From: Aeromonas sanarellii
GTDB taxonomy: Bacteria; Pseudomonadota; Gammaproteobacteria; Enterobacterales; Aeromonadaceae
Length of the DNA stretch: 64,000 nucleotides
Direction: 5' to 3'
Assembly (NCBI RefSeq): GCF_000820085.1
Contig: NZ_CDBN01000091.1
Coordinates: 90,224 to 154,223, forward strand
The position numbers and the translations under genes are program-made. The notes beneath the pieces were generated by a model. The model was not told the origin of the DNA. It was given only the letters and a program-made list of their open reading frames with translations, and did not search any database. Shown here piece after piece: positions 8,204-16,503 of this stretch. Numbering within the stretch: position 1 is the first letter of the stretch; every line of letters starts with the position of its first letter.

Positions 8204-9723
8204 GAAGATTCTCCTGTGAGGCCTTGTGTCAGGCATTGGTCGATCTGCCGGGAAAAGTGCTGATAAATCTCGTTGCGACGGGGGCGACCGTTGGCGGTCA
8301 GCAGGCCGGGGTGCTGATCCAGCGCCACCGGCAGCCAGTGATGGATGCGGGCGTAGTCGGGCAATTGCCGGTTGAGCCGGGCTATCTGTTCGGCCAGCTG
8401 GGACTGGCTGCCCGGCAGCGGCTGGATCAGGGCCACGTTGGCGGGCTGGCCGTCGCCGAAGATGACGATGCGGGCGATGGCCGGGCAGAGCTGGGCCTGG
8501 GCCTCCACCCATTCCGGCGAGAAGTTGCGGCCGAAGGCGGTGATCTGCACGTTCTTCTTGCGCCCCGTGATGTGGAGATAGCCCTCCTCGTCCAGATGGC
8601 CCAGATCGCCGGTGGCGATCTGCGGGTCAGCAGGCTTGCCTGTGGCAAGCGGGTTGGCCGCGGCGCCCTCTTCCCCCAGGTAGCCCAGCATGGCGCTGCC
8701 GCTCACCATGACCTCGCCGTCGGCGGCGATCGTCACCCGGCAGTGGGGCAGGGGCAGGCCGACGCTGCCCGGGCGATCCCCCAGGGGGCCATTGAGGGCG
8801 ACCACGGAGCCGCACTCCGACAGCCCGTACCCCTCGTAGACCGGCAACCCCGCCGCACGGGCATGGCCGATGAGATCGGGGGCGACCTTGCCGCCACCGA
8901 CGGCGACGAAGCGCAGCCCCCTGAGCCCTTCGGCCAGCACAGGATTGGCGCCGCACAGGGCCAACAGCAGGCGCAGCAACTCGGGCACCAGCACCAGGCT
9001 GTGGCTGGGCCATCGCAACAGGGCCTGAGCCAGGGTGGCGGGATCCAGCTTGCTGGAGCCCGAGAAGCCGAGTTCCCCCAGGGAGGGGATGCGGCTGCTG
9101 GCACCGGTGAGCAGCGGCACGTAGAGACCGGTCAGGTTCTCCAGCAGGGTGGTGAGCGGCAGCAGGGTCAGGTGTTGTTCCACCCTGGCCGGGGCGACGC
9201 GCTCGGCCAGAGACTCGCAGACCGCCGTCATCTGCGCCAGCGACAGGCAGACCCCCTTGGGCTGGCCAGTGGTGCCCGAGGTATAGGTGATCTTGGCGGT
9301 GCCCGCCGGCAGCTCGGGCAGGCTGGTTGGGATGCGGCGCCACAGGGGCACGGCCTGCTCATCCGGCCTGCCTGCCATCAGCACGAACGGCGCGGCCGCC
9401 TGCCATCCCTGGTGCTCGGGTCCCACCAGGGCATCGGCCCCGCTGCTTTCCAGCAGCCAGGCCTGCTGCGCCGGGCTGAAGAAGTGAGGCACGGGGATGA
9501 CCACGATCCCGGCCCGGGTGCAGGCCAGATCGATCAGGGCCCAGGGCAGACCGTTGTCGAGCTGCAGGGCCAGGCGGCGAATGCCGGCGTGCTGCAAGCG
9601 GTCGGCCAGGCGCTGGATCTGCTGCCACAGGGTCCGGTAATCCAGCTCTCCCTGGCTGCCTTGCAGTGCGGGCTGTCGCGGCGTCAGGCTGGCGTGGCGG
9701 GCGATGGCGTCGAACAGGCTCAT
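8200..9723 (-). CDS. AMP-dependent acyl-CoA synthetase/ligase-like enzyme
   Basis: This 507-residue ANL-superfamily protein has the P-loop TYTSGTTGQPKG, the A5 motif YEGYGLSE, and a TGDLGHLDEEGYLHITGRKK hinge. The C-terminal A10 motif reads LLTANGRPRRNE, with Arg where ANL enzymes usually have the adenylation Lys. The start MSLFDAIARHA gives a 4-bp overlap with the upstream gene; an alternative start 3 codons earlier exists. It probably activates a carboxylic acid for the other operon enzymes. The Lys-to-Arg change may mean weak or lost adenylation. Confidence 0.85.
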   Translation of the reverse strand: MSLFDAIARHASLTPRQPALQGSQGELDYRTLWQQIQRLADRLQHAGIRRLALQLDNGLPWALIDLACTRAGIVVIPVPHFFSPAQQAWLLESSGADALVGPEHQGWQAAAPFVLMAGRPDEQAVPLWRRIPTSLPELPAGTAKITYTSGTTGQPKGVCLSLAQMTAVCESLAERVAPARVEQHLTLLPLTTLLENLTGLYVPLLTGASSRIPSLGELGFSGSSKLDPATLAQALLRWPSHSLVLVPELLRLLLALCGANPVLAEGLRGLRFVAVGGGKVAPDLIGHARAAGLPVYEGYGLSECGSVVALNGPLGDRPGSVGLPLPHCRVTIAADGEVMVSGSAMLGYLGEEGAAANPLATGKPADPQIATGDLGHLDEEGYLHITGRKKNVQITAFGRNFSPEWVEAQAQLCPAIARIVIFGDGQPANVALIQPLPGSQSQLAEQIARLNRQLPDYARIHHWLPVALDQHPGLLTANGRPRRNEIYQHFSRQIDQCLTQGLTGESS

Positions 9724-10385
9724 TGAGCGCACCTCTTGTCATGGCCGGCCTGGTCAAAAAGCATGGGCATGGGCCCCAGCAGGTTGAGCAGCAGGCTGCT
9801 CTGGGCGAGCACCTCGCGCCCCTGGTTGAGGTCGCCCGCCATGACCCTGGGCTGACAGCGGTAGTACTCCCCCCAGGCGCTGGCGTCTGCCCCGACCTGG
9901 TGGGCCTCTGCGAGTGCCAGCTCCACCGGGTTGAGGCGCAGCCGGGCAAAGCTGTTGCGAAGCTTGGCGGTGCCGGTGAACACCACGTAGTCGAGGGCGT
10001 TGTCGCACAGCAGCCGGCACAGGGCGGCAAACATCAGGCGGGCATTGCCCGGCTCGCGGCAGGCGAGGTTGCCCACTTCGATGATGCGGCTGCGGGCCGG
10101 ACGTACCCCGAGGCGGGTCTCGATGGCGGCCTCGACGGGCTGTTCCAGGTACTGCTCCAGATAGAGGGGATGCTCACGCTCGCCATGGCTGGCCTGGTTG
10201 AGGCCGCAGGCGCCGACCAGCACGCCGTCTGCCCGGTAGAGTCCGAGCAGGCAGGGCAGAAAATGGGGGATGCGGGCGTTGAATTCGAGGGTGTAGGCGG
10301 CCTGGATATAGGCTTGCAGCGCCATGACCTGCTGCTCTGATTCGGCCAGGATCAACCTGTAGGGGGCTTGGATCTCGCTGGTCAT
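9720..10385 (-). CDS. Thermostable hemolysin family protein (PF12261), acyltransferase-like
   Basis: This 221-residue protein resembles the delta-VPH 'thermostable hemolysin' family of Vibrio. The name comes from a haemolytic phenotype. The sequence itself shows no signal peptide or pore-forming region. The segment SRIIEVGNLACREPGNARLMFAALCRLL recalls GNAT/LuxI-fold acyltransferases. It heads a five-gene operon whose junctions are 4-bp overlaps, apart from the last, where the start lies 1 bp after a stop. That context suggests it condenses or transfers an acyl group, and that haemolysis could be due to a lipid product. Good SD (AAGGAG) lies upstream. Confidence 0.82.
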   Translation of the reverse strand: MTSEIQAPYRLILAESEQQVMALQAYIQAAYTLEFNARIPHFLPCLLGLYRADGVLVGACGLNQASHGEREHPLYLEQYLEQPVEAAIETRLGVRPARSRIIEVGNLACREPGNARLMFAALCRLLCDNALDYVVFTGTAKLRNSFARLRLNPVELALAEAHQVGADASAWGEYYRCQPRVMAGDLNQGREVLAQSSLLLNLLGPMPMLFDQAGHDKRCAQ

Positions 10386-10579
10386 GGTTGGCTCCTTCTC
10401 TTGGAATGGGTTGAGAGTAAAAGGGCAAACTTAAGAAACCCTTAAGGAGCGAAAAAAGGAGGAAAAATGCGAGGGGCACCCGAAGTCGGGCGCGGGAGAC
10501 GACCCGGCTGAGACAAAACAGTTGCCAGCGGCGGGCGTGGCAGGCAATCTGCCCCGCTGTCGCCATCCGAGGAGTCCCC

Positions 10580-11215
10580 ATGCCAGCCCCTTGCCCTCTC
10601 TGTTCGTCCTGCCGAAGTTACCCCCTGCCGGTGGCAGGCAAGGCGTATCACCGCTGCCTGGCGTGCGAGCTGGTCTGGCTGGATGAGGCGGATCACCTGG
10701 ACGAAGCGGCCGAGAAGGCGGTCTACGACGATCACGACAACCGGGTGGACGATCCCGGCTATCGCCGTTTCCTGATGCGGGCCTTCGGGGAAGTGCTGGC
10801 CCGGGTGCCGCCTCCTGCCAGCGGCCTCGACTTTGGCTGCGGCCCGGGCCCGGCGCTGGTCGCCATGGGGCGGGAGTCGGGCTTCGAGATGGCGGGTTAC
10901 GACAAGTTCTACGCCAACGATCCCGAGCTGCTGTCGCGGGAGTATGACTTCATCACCAGCACCGAGGTGGTGGAGCACCTCGCCGACCCCCGCGCCGTGC
11001 TGGACGGCCTCTGGGCCCGGCTCAAGCCCGGTGGCGTGCTGGTCGTGCAGACCCAGCGGGTGCTGGGGGACGAGCGCTTCAGGACCTGGCGCTATCGCCA
11101 GGACCCCACTCACATCGTCTTCTTCGCCGAGGCCTCGTTCCGCGCCCTGGGAGCGTGCTGGCGGGCAGAGGTCGAGTTTCCCCATGCCGATGTGGCCGTC
11201 TTCACCAAACCCTGA
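10580..11215 (+). CDS. Class I SAM-dependent methyltransferase with N-terminal Cys cluster
   Basis: This 211-residue protein has an N-terminal CPLC-x2-C and RCLAC cysteine pattern (residues 5-37) that may bind zinc. A Rossmann methyltransferase core follows, with motif I LDFGCGPGPAL and a post-motif STEVVEHL, then LKPGGVLVVQT. The start is supported by GAGGAG 7 bp upstream. It is divergent from the thermostable-hemolysin operon and followed 74 bp later by ycaQ. Substrate unknown. Confidence 0.85.
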   Translation: MPAPCPLCSSCRSYPLPVAGKAYHRCLACELVWLDEADHLDEAAEKAVYDDHDNRVDDPGYRRFLMRAFGEVLARVPPPASGLDFGCGPGPALVAMGRESGFEMAGYDKFYANDPELLSREYDFITSTEVVEHLADPRAVLDGLWARLKPGGVLVVQTQRVLGDERFRTWRYRQDPTHIVFFAEASFRALGACWRAEVEFPHADVAVFTKP

Positions 11216-11289
11216 GCCGGGCGTTTCCATTTGCCGCCGAGTTGGGCATGCTGGTGCTTTGCAACCTTGGAACGGATGCCCTTATCTTC

Positions 11290-12507
11290 ATGTCGATTCC
11301 CCATCTCTCCCTGCAGGACGCCCGCCATCTGCAGCTCGCGGCCCAGGGTCTGCTGACCCCGCGCCGCACCAAGGCCGCCCCCGCCGATCTGCTTGACTGC
11401 ATCCGTCGCATGGCGCTGTTGCAGATAGACACCATCTCGGTGGTGGCCCGCAGCCCCTACCTGGTGTTGTTCAGCCGCCTCGGCCACTACGACCCCGCCT
11501 GGCTGGAGCGGCTGCTGGCCGAGGGCGACCTCTTCGAATACTGGGCCCACGAGGCCTGCTTCGTGCCCCGGGAGGATTACCGGCTGCTGCGCCATCGCAT
11601 GCTGGATCCCGCCGCCATGGGCTGGAAGTTCTCGGCCCAGTGGCTCAAGACCCACGGGGAGGAGATCGAGCAGATCGTCGAGCGCATTCGCCTGGAGGGC
11701 CCGGTGCGGGCTGCCGACTTCGAGCGCAAGGGGGGCAAGGGCAATGGCTGGTGGGACTGGAAGCCGGAGAAGCGGCACCTGGAGGCGCTGTTCACCGCGG
11801 GCCGCCTGATGGTGCGCGAGCGGCGCAACTTCCAGCGGGTCTACGATCTCGCCGAGCGGATCATCCCCGAGTGGGACGACGAGCGGGATCTGCCGAGCCT
11901 CGAGCTCGCCCAACGGGACATGGTGCGGGCCAGCTGCCGGGCGCTGGGGCTGGTCAAGACCGGCTGGGTGGCGGACTACTATCGCCTGCGGCGGGGCAAG
12001 TACGACGCCCTGCTCCATCGGCTGGCGGACGAGGGGGAGCTGTTGCCGGTGCGGGTGGAGGGGTGGCAGCACGGTGCCTTCGTGCACGCGTCGCTCGCGG
12101 GCGAGCTGGCGCAGGCCCAGGCGGGCACCCTCAAGGCGACCCACACCACGGCGCTCTCGCCGTTCGATCCCCTGGTGTGGGATCGCAAGCGGGCCAGCGA
12201 GCTGTTTGGCTTTGACTACCGCATCGAGTGCTACACCCCGGCCCCCAAGCGCCAGTACGGCTACTTCGTGCTGCCCCTGCTGCATCGCGGCAGGCTGGTG
12301 GGCAGGATGGACGCCAAGGCCCACCGCAAGGAGGGGGTGTTCGAGGTCAAGAGCCTCTACCTGGAGCCGGGCGTCAGGGTCACCCAGATCCTGGCCCGGG
12401 AGCTGGACAAGGCACTCCGGAAGCTGGCGGACTGGCACCAGACCCTGCAATTGAGATACGGCGCCGTGCCGGCGCCCCTGCTGGCGCTTTGGGCGGCGGG
12501 GGCATAA
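11290..12507 (+). CDS. ycaQ: YcaQ-type DNA glycosylase (HTH_42 family)
   Basis: This 405-residue winged-helix protein belongs to the AlkZ/YcaQ family that unhooks DNA interstrand crosslinks. The catalytic QxD triplet is visible as LLQIDTISVVARSPYL near residue 44-46; QxD marks the YcaQ branch, whereas AlkZ has QxQ. The length and the C-terminal GRMDAKAHRKEGVFEVKSLYLE segment fit the family. The start MSIPHLSLQDARHLQL was chosen because the family begins there; in-frame ATGs upstream (11155, 11248) are weaker. Confidence 0.88.
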   Translation: MSIPHLSLQDARHLQLAAQGLLTPRRTKAAPADLLDCIRRMALLQIDTISVVARSPYLVLFSRLGHYDPAWLERLLAEGDLFEYWAHEACFVPREDYRLLRHRMLDPAAMGWKFSAQWLKTHGEEIEQIVERIRLEGPVRAADFERKGGKGNGWWDWKPEKRHLEALFTAGRLMVRERRNFQRVYDLAERIIPEWDDERDLPSLELAQRDMVRASCRALGLVKTGWVADYYRLRRGKYDALLHRLADEGELLPVRVEGWQHGAFVHASLAGELAQAQAGTLKATHTTALSPFDPLVWDRKRASELFGFDYRIECYTPAPKRQYGYFVLPLLHRGRLVGRMDAKAHRKEGVFEVKSLYLEPGVRVTQILARELDKALRKLADWHQTLQLRYGAVPAPLLALWAAGA

Positions 12508-12540
12508 CCCCCAACCTCCTCCTTGAAAAGGGGGGGGATA
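12505..12540. repeat. REP-like palindrome, copy 2
   Basis: Starting at the ycaQ stop codon, AACCCCCAACCTCCTCCTT is followed by a short GA loop and AAAGGGGGGG. The AACCCC flank and CCTCC...CTT/AAGGGG core match the copies at 1783 and 19251, but only one hairpin is present. Confidence 0.55.
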
Positions 12541-12566
12541 AAAAAACCGGGCGCTTGGCCCGGTTT
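12541..12566. terminator. Bidirectional terminator between ycaQ and frdD
   Basis: AAACCGGGC and GCCCGGTTT arms face each other, with an A-run on the left and TTT on the right. It serves the two convergent units: ycaQ (+) and frdABCD (-). Confidence 0.7.
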
Positions 12567-12586
12567 CTCATTGCGTCAGGATGTGC

Positions 12587-12943
12587 TTACTGGAACACCA
12601 GCACCATCAGCAGACCGACGGTGATGGCGGACACCAGGAAGGCGAAGCCGTAGAACACATAGTGGTGCAGCTTGGTGGTGTGGATCCCCAGGTCATGCAG
12701 GCCGTGGTAGATGCGGTGCATGCCGTGCCAGATGGGCAGGGCGATGATGGCCAGCAGGATGCAGGCCCCCCACCAGGAGCTGGCGAAGGCGAGCACGCGC
12801 TCGTAGCTCATGGTCTCCACGTCCATGATGCCCATGGGCACCAGCAGACCGGTAATCAGGACAATCACCGGCAGCAGCATGGCAACCACCATGCCACCGG
12901 CACCAAACAGACCCCAGTATATTGGCTCGTCAGAACGTCTCAT
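12587..12943 (-). CDS. frdD: Fumarate reductase membrane anchor subunit D
   Basis: The 118-residue three-TM protein (helices about 12-37, 58-80, 97-118) helps anchor FrdAB and bind menaquinol with FrdC. It begins MRRSDEPIYWGLFGAGG, and contains WHGMHRIYHGLHDLGIH as in FrdD. It is last in the frdABCD operon. The 117-bp gap to frdC is unusual, since these genes normally almost touch; it contains a decayed second copy of this gene's own 5' end (13021-13063). Confidence 0.96.
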   Translation of the reverse strand: MRRSDEPIYWGLFGAGGMVVAMLLPVIVLITGLLVPMGIMDVETMSYERVLAFASSWWGACILLAIIALPIWHGMHRIYHGLHDLGIHTTKLHHYVFYGFAFLVSAITVGLLMVLVFQ

Positions 12944-13020
12944 GCTTTTTCCTCAAATCAGGATTAATAGCGATATCGTGGCAACCTTGCTGACGCACGG
13001 GGTCCGGGGCCAGGCTGGCT

Positions 13021-13063
13021 CCAATAACCGGGTTCGTCAGAACGTTTCAGGGTTTTCTCCTCA
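13021..13063 (-). pseudogene. Partial duplicate of the frdD 5' end
   Basis: Immediately at the frdC stop codon the minus strand reads TGAGGAGAAAACC CTG followed by codons for KRSDEP-YW, matching the RBS and first 11 codons of frdD (MRRSDEP-YW). The start codon has become CTG. Codons for S, D, E and P are retained with synonymous changes (GAA/GAG, CCC/CCA). After Trp the similarity stops, and the frame continues without likeness to a TAA at 12964-12966. It lies 107 bp upstream of the true frdD start. Confidence 0.8.
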
Positions 13064-13459
13064 GGCCACGATGATCAGGACAAGCAGGGATACCACCGCC
13101 AGCGCCAGATACTGGGCGATGACGATCGGCTTCTCCGGCACCAGGTCTTCACCACGGAAGATGCGCATGGCTTTCGGGGCCAGTGCGAACCAGGTCTTGG
13201 CGTGGAACAGGCAGGCTGCCAGGGCGACGACGTGGAACAGGATGGCGACCGGGCTCTGCAGGGATTCCAGCCAGCCGTTGAACGCCTCCTGACCCTGGAC
13301 CAGGCGCATCAGACCCCACATCAGCACCACGGCGTAGATGGAGACGAAGATGCTGGTGCCTTCGCGGATCATGTAGCCGGTGTAGAAGGCATTCTTCAGC
13401 CACCAGTCTTTCTTCATCTCGCGCACGTAGGGCTTACGTTTGCTCTCAGTGTTGTTCAT
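13061..13459 (-). CDS. frdC: Fumarate reductase membrane anchor subunit C
   Basis: This is a 132-residue three-TM anchor subunit. It begins with a polar segment ending KKDWWLKNAFYTGYMIREGT, typical of FrdC, and includes LFHVVALAACLFHAKTWFALAPKAMR, where quinone-site residues lie in E. coli. The stop overlaps the start of the frdD remnant. It is separated from frdB by 16 bp. Confidence 0.96.
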   Translation of the reverse strand: MNNTESKRKPYVREMKKDWWLKNAFYTGYMIREGTSIFVSIYAVVLMWGLMRLVQGQEAFNGWLESLQSPVAILFHVVALAACLFHAKTWFALAPKAMRIFRGEDLVPEKPIVIAQYLALAVVSLLVLIIVA

Positions 13460-13475
13460 GGTCTCACTCCTGGTC

Positions 13476-14210
13476 TCAATCCGGCTTGAACATGGCGATC
13501 ATGTAGTCCTTGGCGCTCTCGACCTTGCCAAGCTGGATGGCGGCGGCCGGATCCACGCCCTTGGGGCACACTTCGGAGCAGTAGCCCACGAAGGTGCAGC
13601 CCCAGACGCCCTCGTCCTGGCTGATGATCTTCATCCGCTCCCTGGACGCGCTGTCGCGGTTGTCGGCGTTGTAGCGGTAGGCCAGCGCCAGGGCCGCCGG
13701 ACCGGTGAACTTCTTGTTGATGCCGTACTGCGGGCAAGCCGCATAGCACAGACCGCAGTTGATGCACATGGAGAACTGGTGATACTTCGCCATGTCAGCC
13801 GGGGTCTGGGTGTACTCGCCGTCGCACAGGTTGCGCGGTTCGGCCGGGATGATGTAGGGCTTGATGCTCTCCAGCTTCTCGATGAAGTCGGACATGTCCA
13901 CCACCAGGTCGCGCTCGATGGGGAAGTTGTTGAGCGGCTCTATGGTCATCTTGCCCGGCAGGTAGTCCCGCAGGAAGGTCTTGCAGCCGAGCTTCGGAAT
14001 GCCGTTGACCATCATGCCGCAGGAGCCGCAGATCGCCATCCGGCAGGACCAGCGGAAGCTCAGGGTGGAGTCCAGCTGATCCTTGATGTACTGCAGGGCG
14101 TCCAGCAGGGACATCTCTTTGAGGTAGGGCACCTGGAAGGTCTGCATCCAGGGCTCGTTATCCTGCTCCGGACGGTAGCGCAGGATTTCAATTTCGATCA
14201 TCTCAGCCAT
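13476..14210 (-). CDS. frdB: Fumarate reductase iron-sulfur subunit
   Basis: This 244-residue protein passes electrons from menaquinol to FrdA. It has an N-terminal plant-type ferredoxin domain with [13 protein letters not shown] for [2Fe-2S], and a C-terminal domain with [12 protein letters not shown] plus [16 protein letters not shown] for [4Fe-4S] and [3Fe-4S]. The start [15 protein letters not shown] matches E. coli FrdB (MAEM...) and overlaps frdA by 8 bp, so translation is coupled. Confidence 0.97.
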   Translation of the reverse strand: MAEMIEIEILRYRPEQDNEPWMQTFQVPYLKEMSLLDALQYIKDQLDSTLSFRWSCRMAICGSCGMMVNGIPKLGCKTFLRDYLPGKMTIEPLNNFPIERDLVVDMSDFIEKLESIKPYIIPAEPRNLCDGEYTQTPADMAKYHQFSMCINCGLCYAACPQYGINKKFTGPAALALAYRYNADNRDSASRERMKIISQDEGVWGCTFVGYCSEVCPKGVDPAAAIQLGKVESAKDYMIAMFKPD

Positions 14211-15987
14211 TCTTCTTAGCCTCGTCTTGTTTCTCACCCTCGGAACCGTACACGCGCTTGGCCGGTTGGGATTTAGTGATCTTCACATCGGAGTAGTCGA
14301 TGGTCGGGGCCCCTTCGCCGTTGTAGAAGGAGAGAGTGTGCTTGAGGAAGTTGACGTCATCGCGCTCCTCGTAACCGTCCAGACGCTGGTGGGAACCGCG
14401 GGACTCCTTGCGGTTGATGGCGGAGTGTGCCATGGCTTCCGCCACGTCCAGCATGTAGCCCAGTTCGATGGCGTACAGCAGGTCGGTGTTGAAGACCGAG
14501 GACTTGTCGTTGATCTTGATCTTCTTGTAACGGGCCTTCAGCTCGTTGATCTTGTCGATGGTGCCCTGCATCAGCTCTTCGGTACGGTAGATACCGACGC
14601 CGGCTTCCATGGACATGCCCAGCTCGTTGCGGATATCCGCCGGGTTCTCGGTGCCGTCGACATCCAGCAGGGAGAGGTGCTGCTTGATCAGAGCTTCGGC
14701 CTTGGCGGCCAGGGCGGCAGTGTCGCCGTGGGCCTGGGTCTTGGCAAACTCACCGGCGTGCTCGCCGGCCACCTTGCCGAACACCACGATCTCGGACAGG
14801 GAGTTGGAGCCCAGACGGTTGGCGCCGTGCAGGCCGACGGAGGCACACTCGCCCAGGGCATAGAGGCCCGGCAGACGGGTGGCGCACTGGCCGTTGGTCT
14901 CGATGCCGCCCATGGTGTAGTGCGCGGTCGGGCGCACCGGGATCGGCTCTTTCACCGGATCCACACCCACGTAGGCCTTGGCCAGCTCGCAGATGAAGGG
15001 CAGACGCTCTTTCAGGTACTTCTCGCCGAGGTGGCGCAGGTCGAGGTGAACCACGTCGCCCATGGGGCCCTGGATCACGCGGCCCTTCTGCTGCTCCTGC
15101 CAGAAGGCCTGGGAGAGGCGATCGCGCGGGCCCAGCTCCATGTGCTTGTTCTTCGGCTGGCCGACCGGGGTTTCCGGGCCCAGGCCGTAGTCTTGCAGGT
15201 AGCGGTAGCCATCCTTGTTCAGCAGGATGCCACCCTCACCGCGACAGCCTTCGGTCATCAGGATGCCGGTGCCCGGCAGGCCGGTCGGGTGGTACTGGAC
15301 GAACTCCATGTCCCGCAGGGGCACGCCGTGGCGGTAGGCCAGGGCCATGCCGTCACCGGTGACGATGCCGCCGTTGGTGTTGTAGCGATAGACGCGGCCG
15401 GCACCGCCGGTGGCCAGCACCACGGACTTGGCCTGGATGAAGCGGGTGATGCCGTTCTGGATGTCGAAGGTCAGTACGCCCTGGACGCGGCCATCTTCCA
15501 CGATGAGATCCAGGCAGAAGTGCTCGTCGAAGCGCTTGATGCTCGGGTACTTGATGGAGGTCTGGAACAGGGTGTGCAGGATGTGGAAGCCGGACTTGTC
15601 GGCGGCGAACCAGGTACGGGGGATCTTCATCCCGCCGAAGCGGCGCACGTTGGCCTTGCCATCGGGCTTGCGGCTCCAGGGGCAACCCCAGTGCTCCAGC
15701 TGGATCATCTCGTTGGTGGCGTTCTCGACGAAGTACTCGACCACGTCCTGCTCGCACAGCCAGTCACCGCCGGAGACGGTGTCGTTGAAGTGGTTCTCGA
15801 GAGAGTCGTCATCACGGACGACGCCGGCGGCGCCGCCTTCCGCGGCCACTGTGTGGCTGCGCATGGGATAGACCTTGGAAATCAGGGCGATATCCAGATC
15901 GGGGTGGGCTTCTGCAATGGCGATTGCGGCACGCAGGCCACCACCACCGGCACCGATGATGGCGACATCGGTCTTGATAATATCCAC
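14203..15987 (-). CDS. frdA: Fumarate reductase flavoprotein subunit
   Basis: This 594-residue catalytic subunit reduces fumarate to succinate in anaerobic respiration. It has the dinucleotide fold [15 protein letters not shown], the covalent-FAD His45 in [10 protein letters not shown], and an active-site segment [12 protein letters not shown]. The start is taken as the GTG at 15985-15987: a strong AAGGAGG lies 5 bp upstream and the product then aligns residue for residue with the E. coli start. A GTG 33 bp further upstream would add an unconserved extension that itself encodes the SD. The operon is preceded by an FNR-like site. Confidence 0.97.
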   Translation of the reverse strand: MDIIKTDVAIIGAGGGGLRAAIAIAEAHPDLDIALISKVYPMRSHTVAAEGGAAGVVRDDDSLENHFNDTVSGGDWLCEQDVVEYFVENATNEMIQLEHWGCPWSRKPDGKANVRRFGGMKIPRTWFAADKSGFHILHTLFQTSIKYPSIKRFDEHFCLDLIVEDGRVQGVLTFDIQNGITRFIQAKSVVLATGGAGRVYRYNTNGGIVTGDGMALAYRHGVPLRDMEFVQYHPTGLPGTGILMTEGCRGEGGILLNKDGYRYLQDYGLGPETPVGQPKNKHMELGPRDRLSQAFWQEQQKGRVIQGPMGDVVHLDLRHLGEKYLKERLPFICELAKAYVGVDPVKEPIPVRPTAHYTMGGIETNGQCATRLPGLYALGECASVGLHGANRLGSNSLSEIVVFGKVAGEHAGEFAKTQAHGDTAALAAKAEALIKQHLSLLDVDGTENPADIRNELGMSMEAGVGIYRTEELMQGTIDKINELKARYKKIKINDKSSVFNTDLLYAIELGYMLDVAEAMAHSAINRKESRGSHQRLDGYEERDDVNFLKHTLSFYNGEGAPTIDYSDVKITKSQPAKRVYGSEGEKQDEAKKNG

Positions 15988-16048
15988 ATCTGCCTCCTTA
16001 GGGATAGATTTGCTGGGCACGATTTTGCTCTATGAAAAAAATTCAGGC

Positions 16049-16062
16049 TTGATGCAAGTCAA
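16049..16062 (-). promoter_or_regulatory. FNR-like operator upstream of frdA
   Basis: TTGATGCAAGTCAA matches the FNR consensus TTGAT-N4-ATCAA at 9 of 10 fixed positions. It lies 62 bp before the frdA GTG, close enough to activate from about -41.5 with a short leader. frd is a classic FNR-activated operon, so the site agrees with gene function. Confidence 0.7.
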
Positions 16063-16464
16063 ACTGCTCTGTTTTAGTGCGTGGCAATGGTGGTTTTTAA
16101 TACAACCACCCCATTCCATGGATGAAAACGCCGTTTTTATCGCCATCCTTCAGTGATCAGGATCAGCCGCAACCATCAGTCTGGTTGTTTTAACTCCCAG
16201 ATTATATGTAGTTTTCTTTCAGTAAAATGAGAAATGCCTCTCTTTTTGGGTATTACCCTCAAAGTTTTTAAGTTTTTTATCAAAAATATTTAATAAGAAC
16301 TATTCTCAGCATTTTATGGTCTGAAATCTTTTAAAAAAAGTAATGCGAATATAGCCGAGGTGAACCATGGGCAGGCTGTATGCGACCTGAATGGGGAGGA
16401 GCCTCACAAAAACGCGATACGGGGCGCCAGGGTAATAACTACTGAAACAAAAGGGATTTTACGT
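16063..16464. other. AT-rich intergenic region upstream of frdABCD
   Basis: This ~400-bp stretch is far more AT-rich than its surroundings, especially 16200-16345 with several A and T tracts. A small inverted repeat CAACCA...TGGTTG lies near 16171-16188. The one short open frame here (16360-16545) overlaps a terminator and the chemoreceptor's 3' end and is not protein-like. Probably a regulatory region, perhaps bound by nucleoid proteins; no gene is supported. Confidence 0.5.
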
Positions 16465-16490
16465 AAAAAAGGGGGCCTGTGCGGCCCCCT
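16465..16490 (-). terminator. Intrinsic terminator of the chemoreceptor gene
   Basis: On the minus strand AGGGGGCC-GCACA-GGCCCCCT is followed by TTTTTT, 14 bp after the stop codon at 16504. Confidence 0.85.
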
Positions 16491-16503
16491 GGATGGGGTG
16501 GTC

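Noticed and set aside
14227..16035. 602-codon open frame opposite frdA
   Set aside because: frdA matches its family over its whole length. The opposite frame has no recognisable domain and is rich in Val/Gly/His from complement bias.
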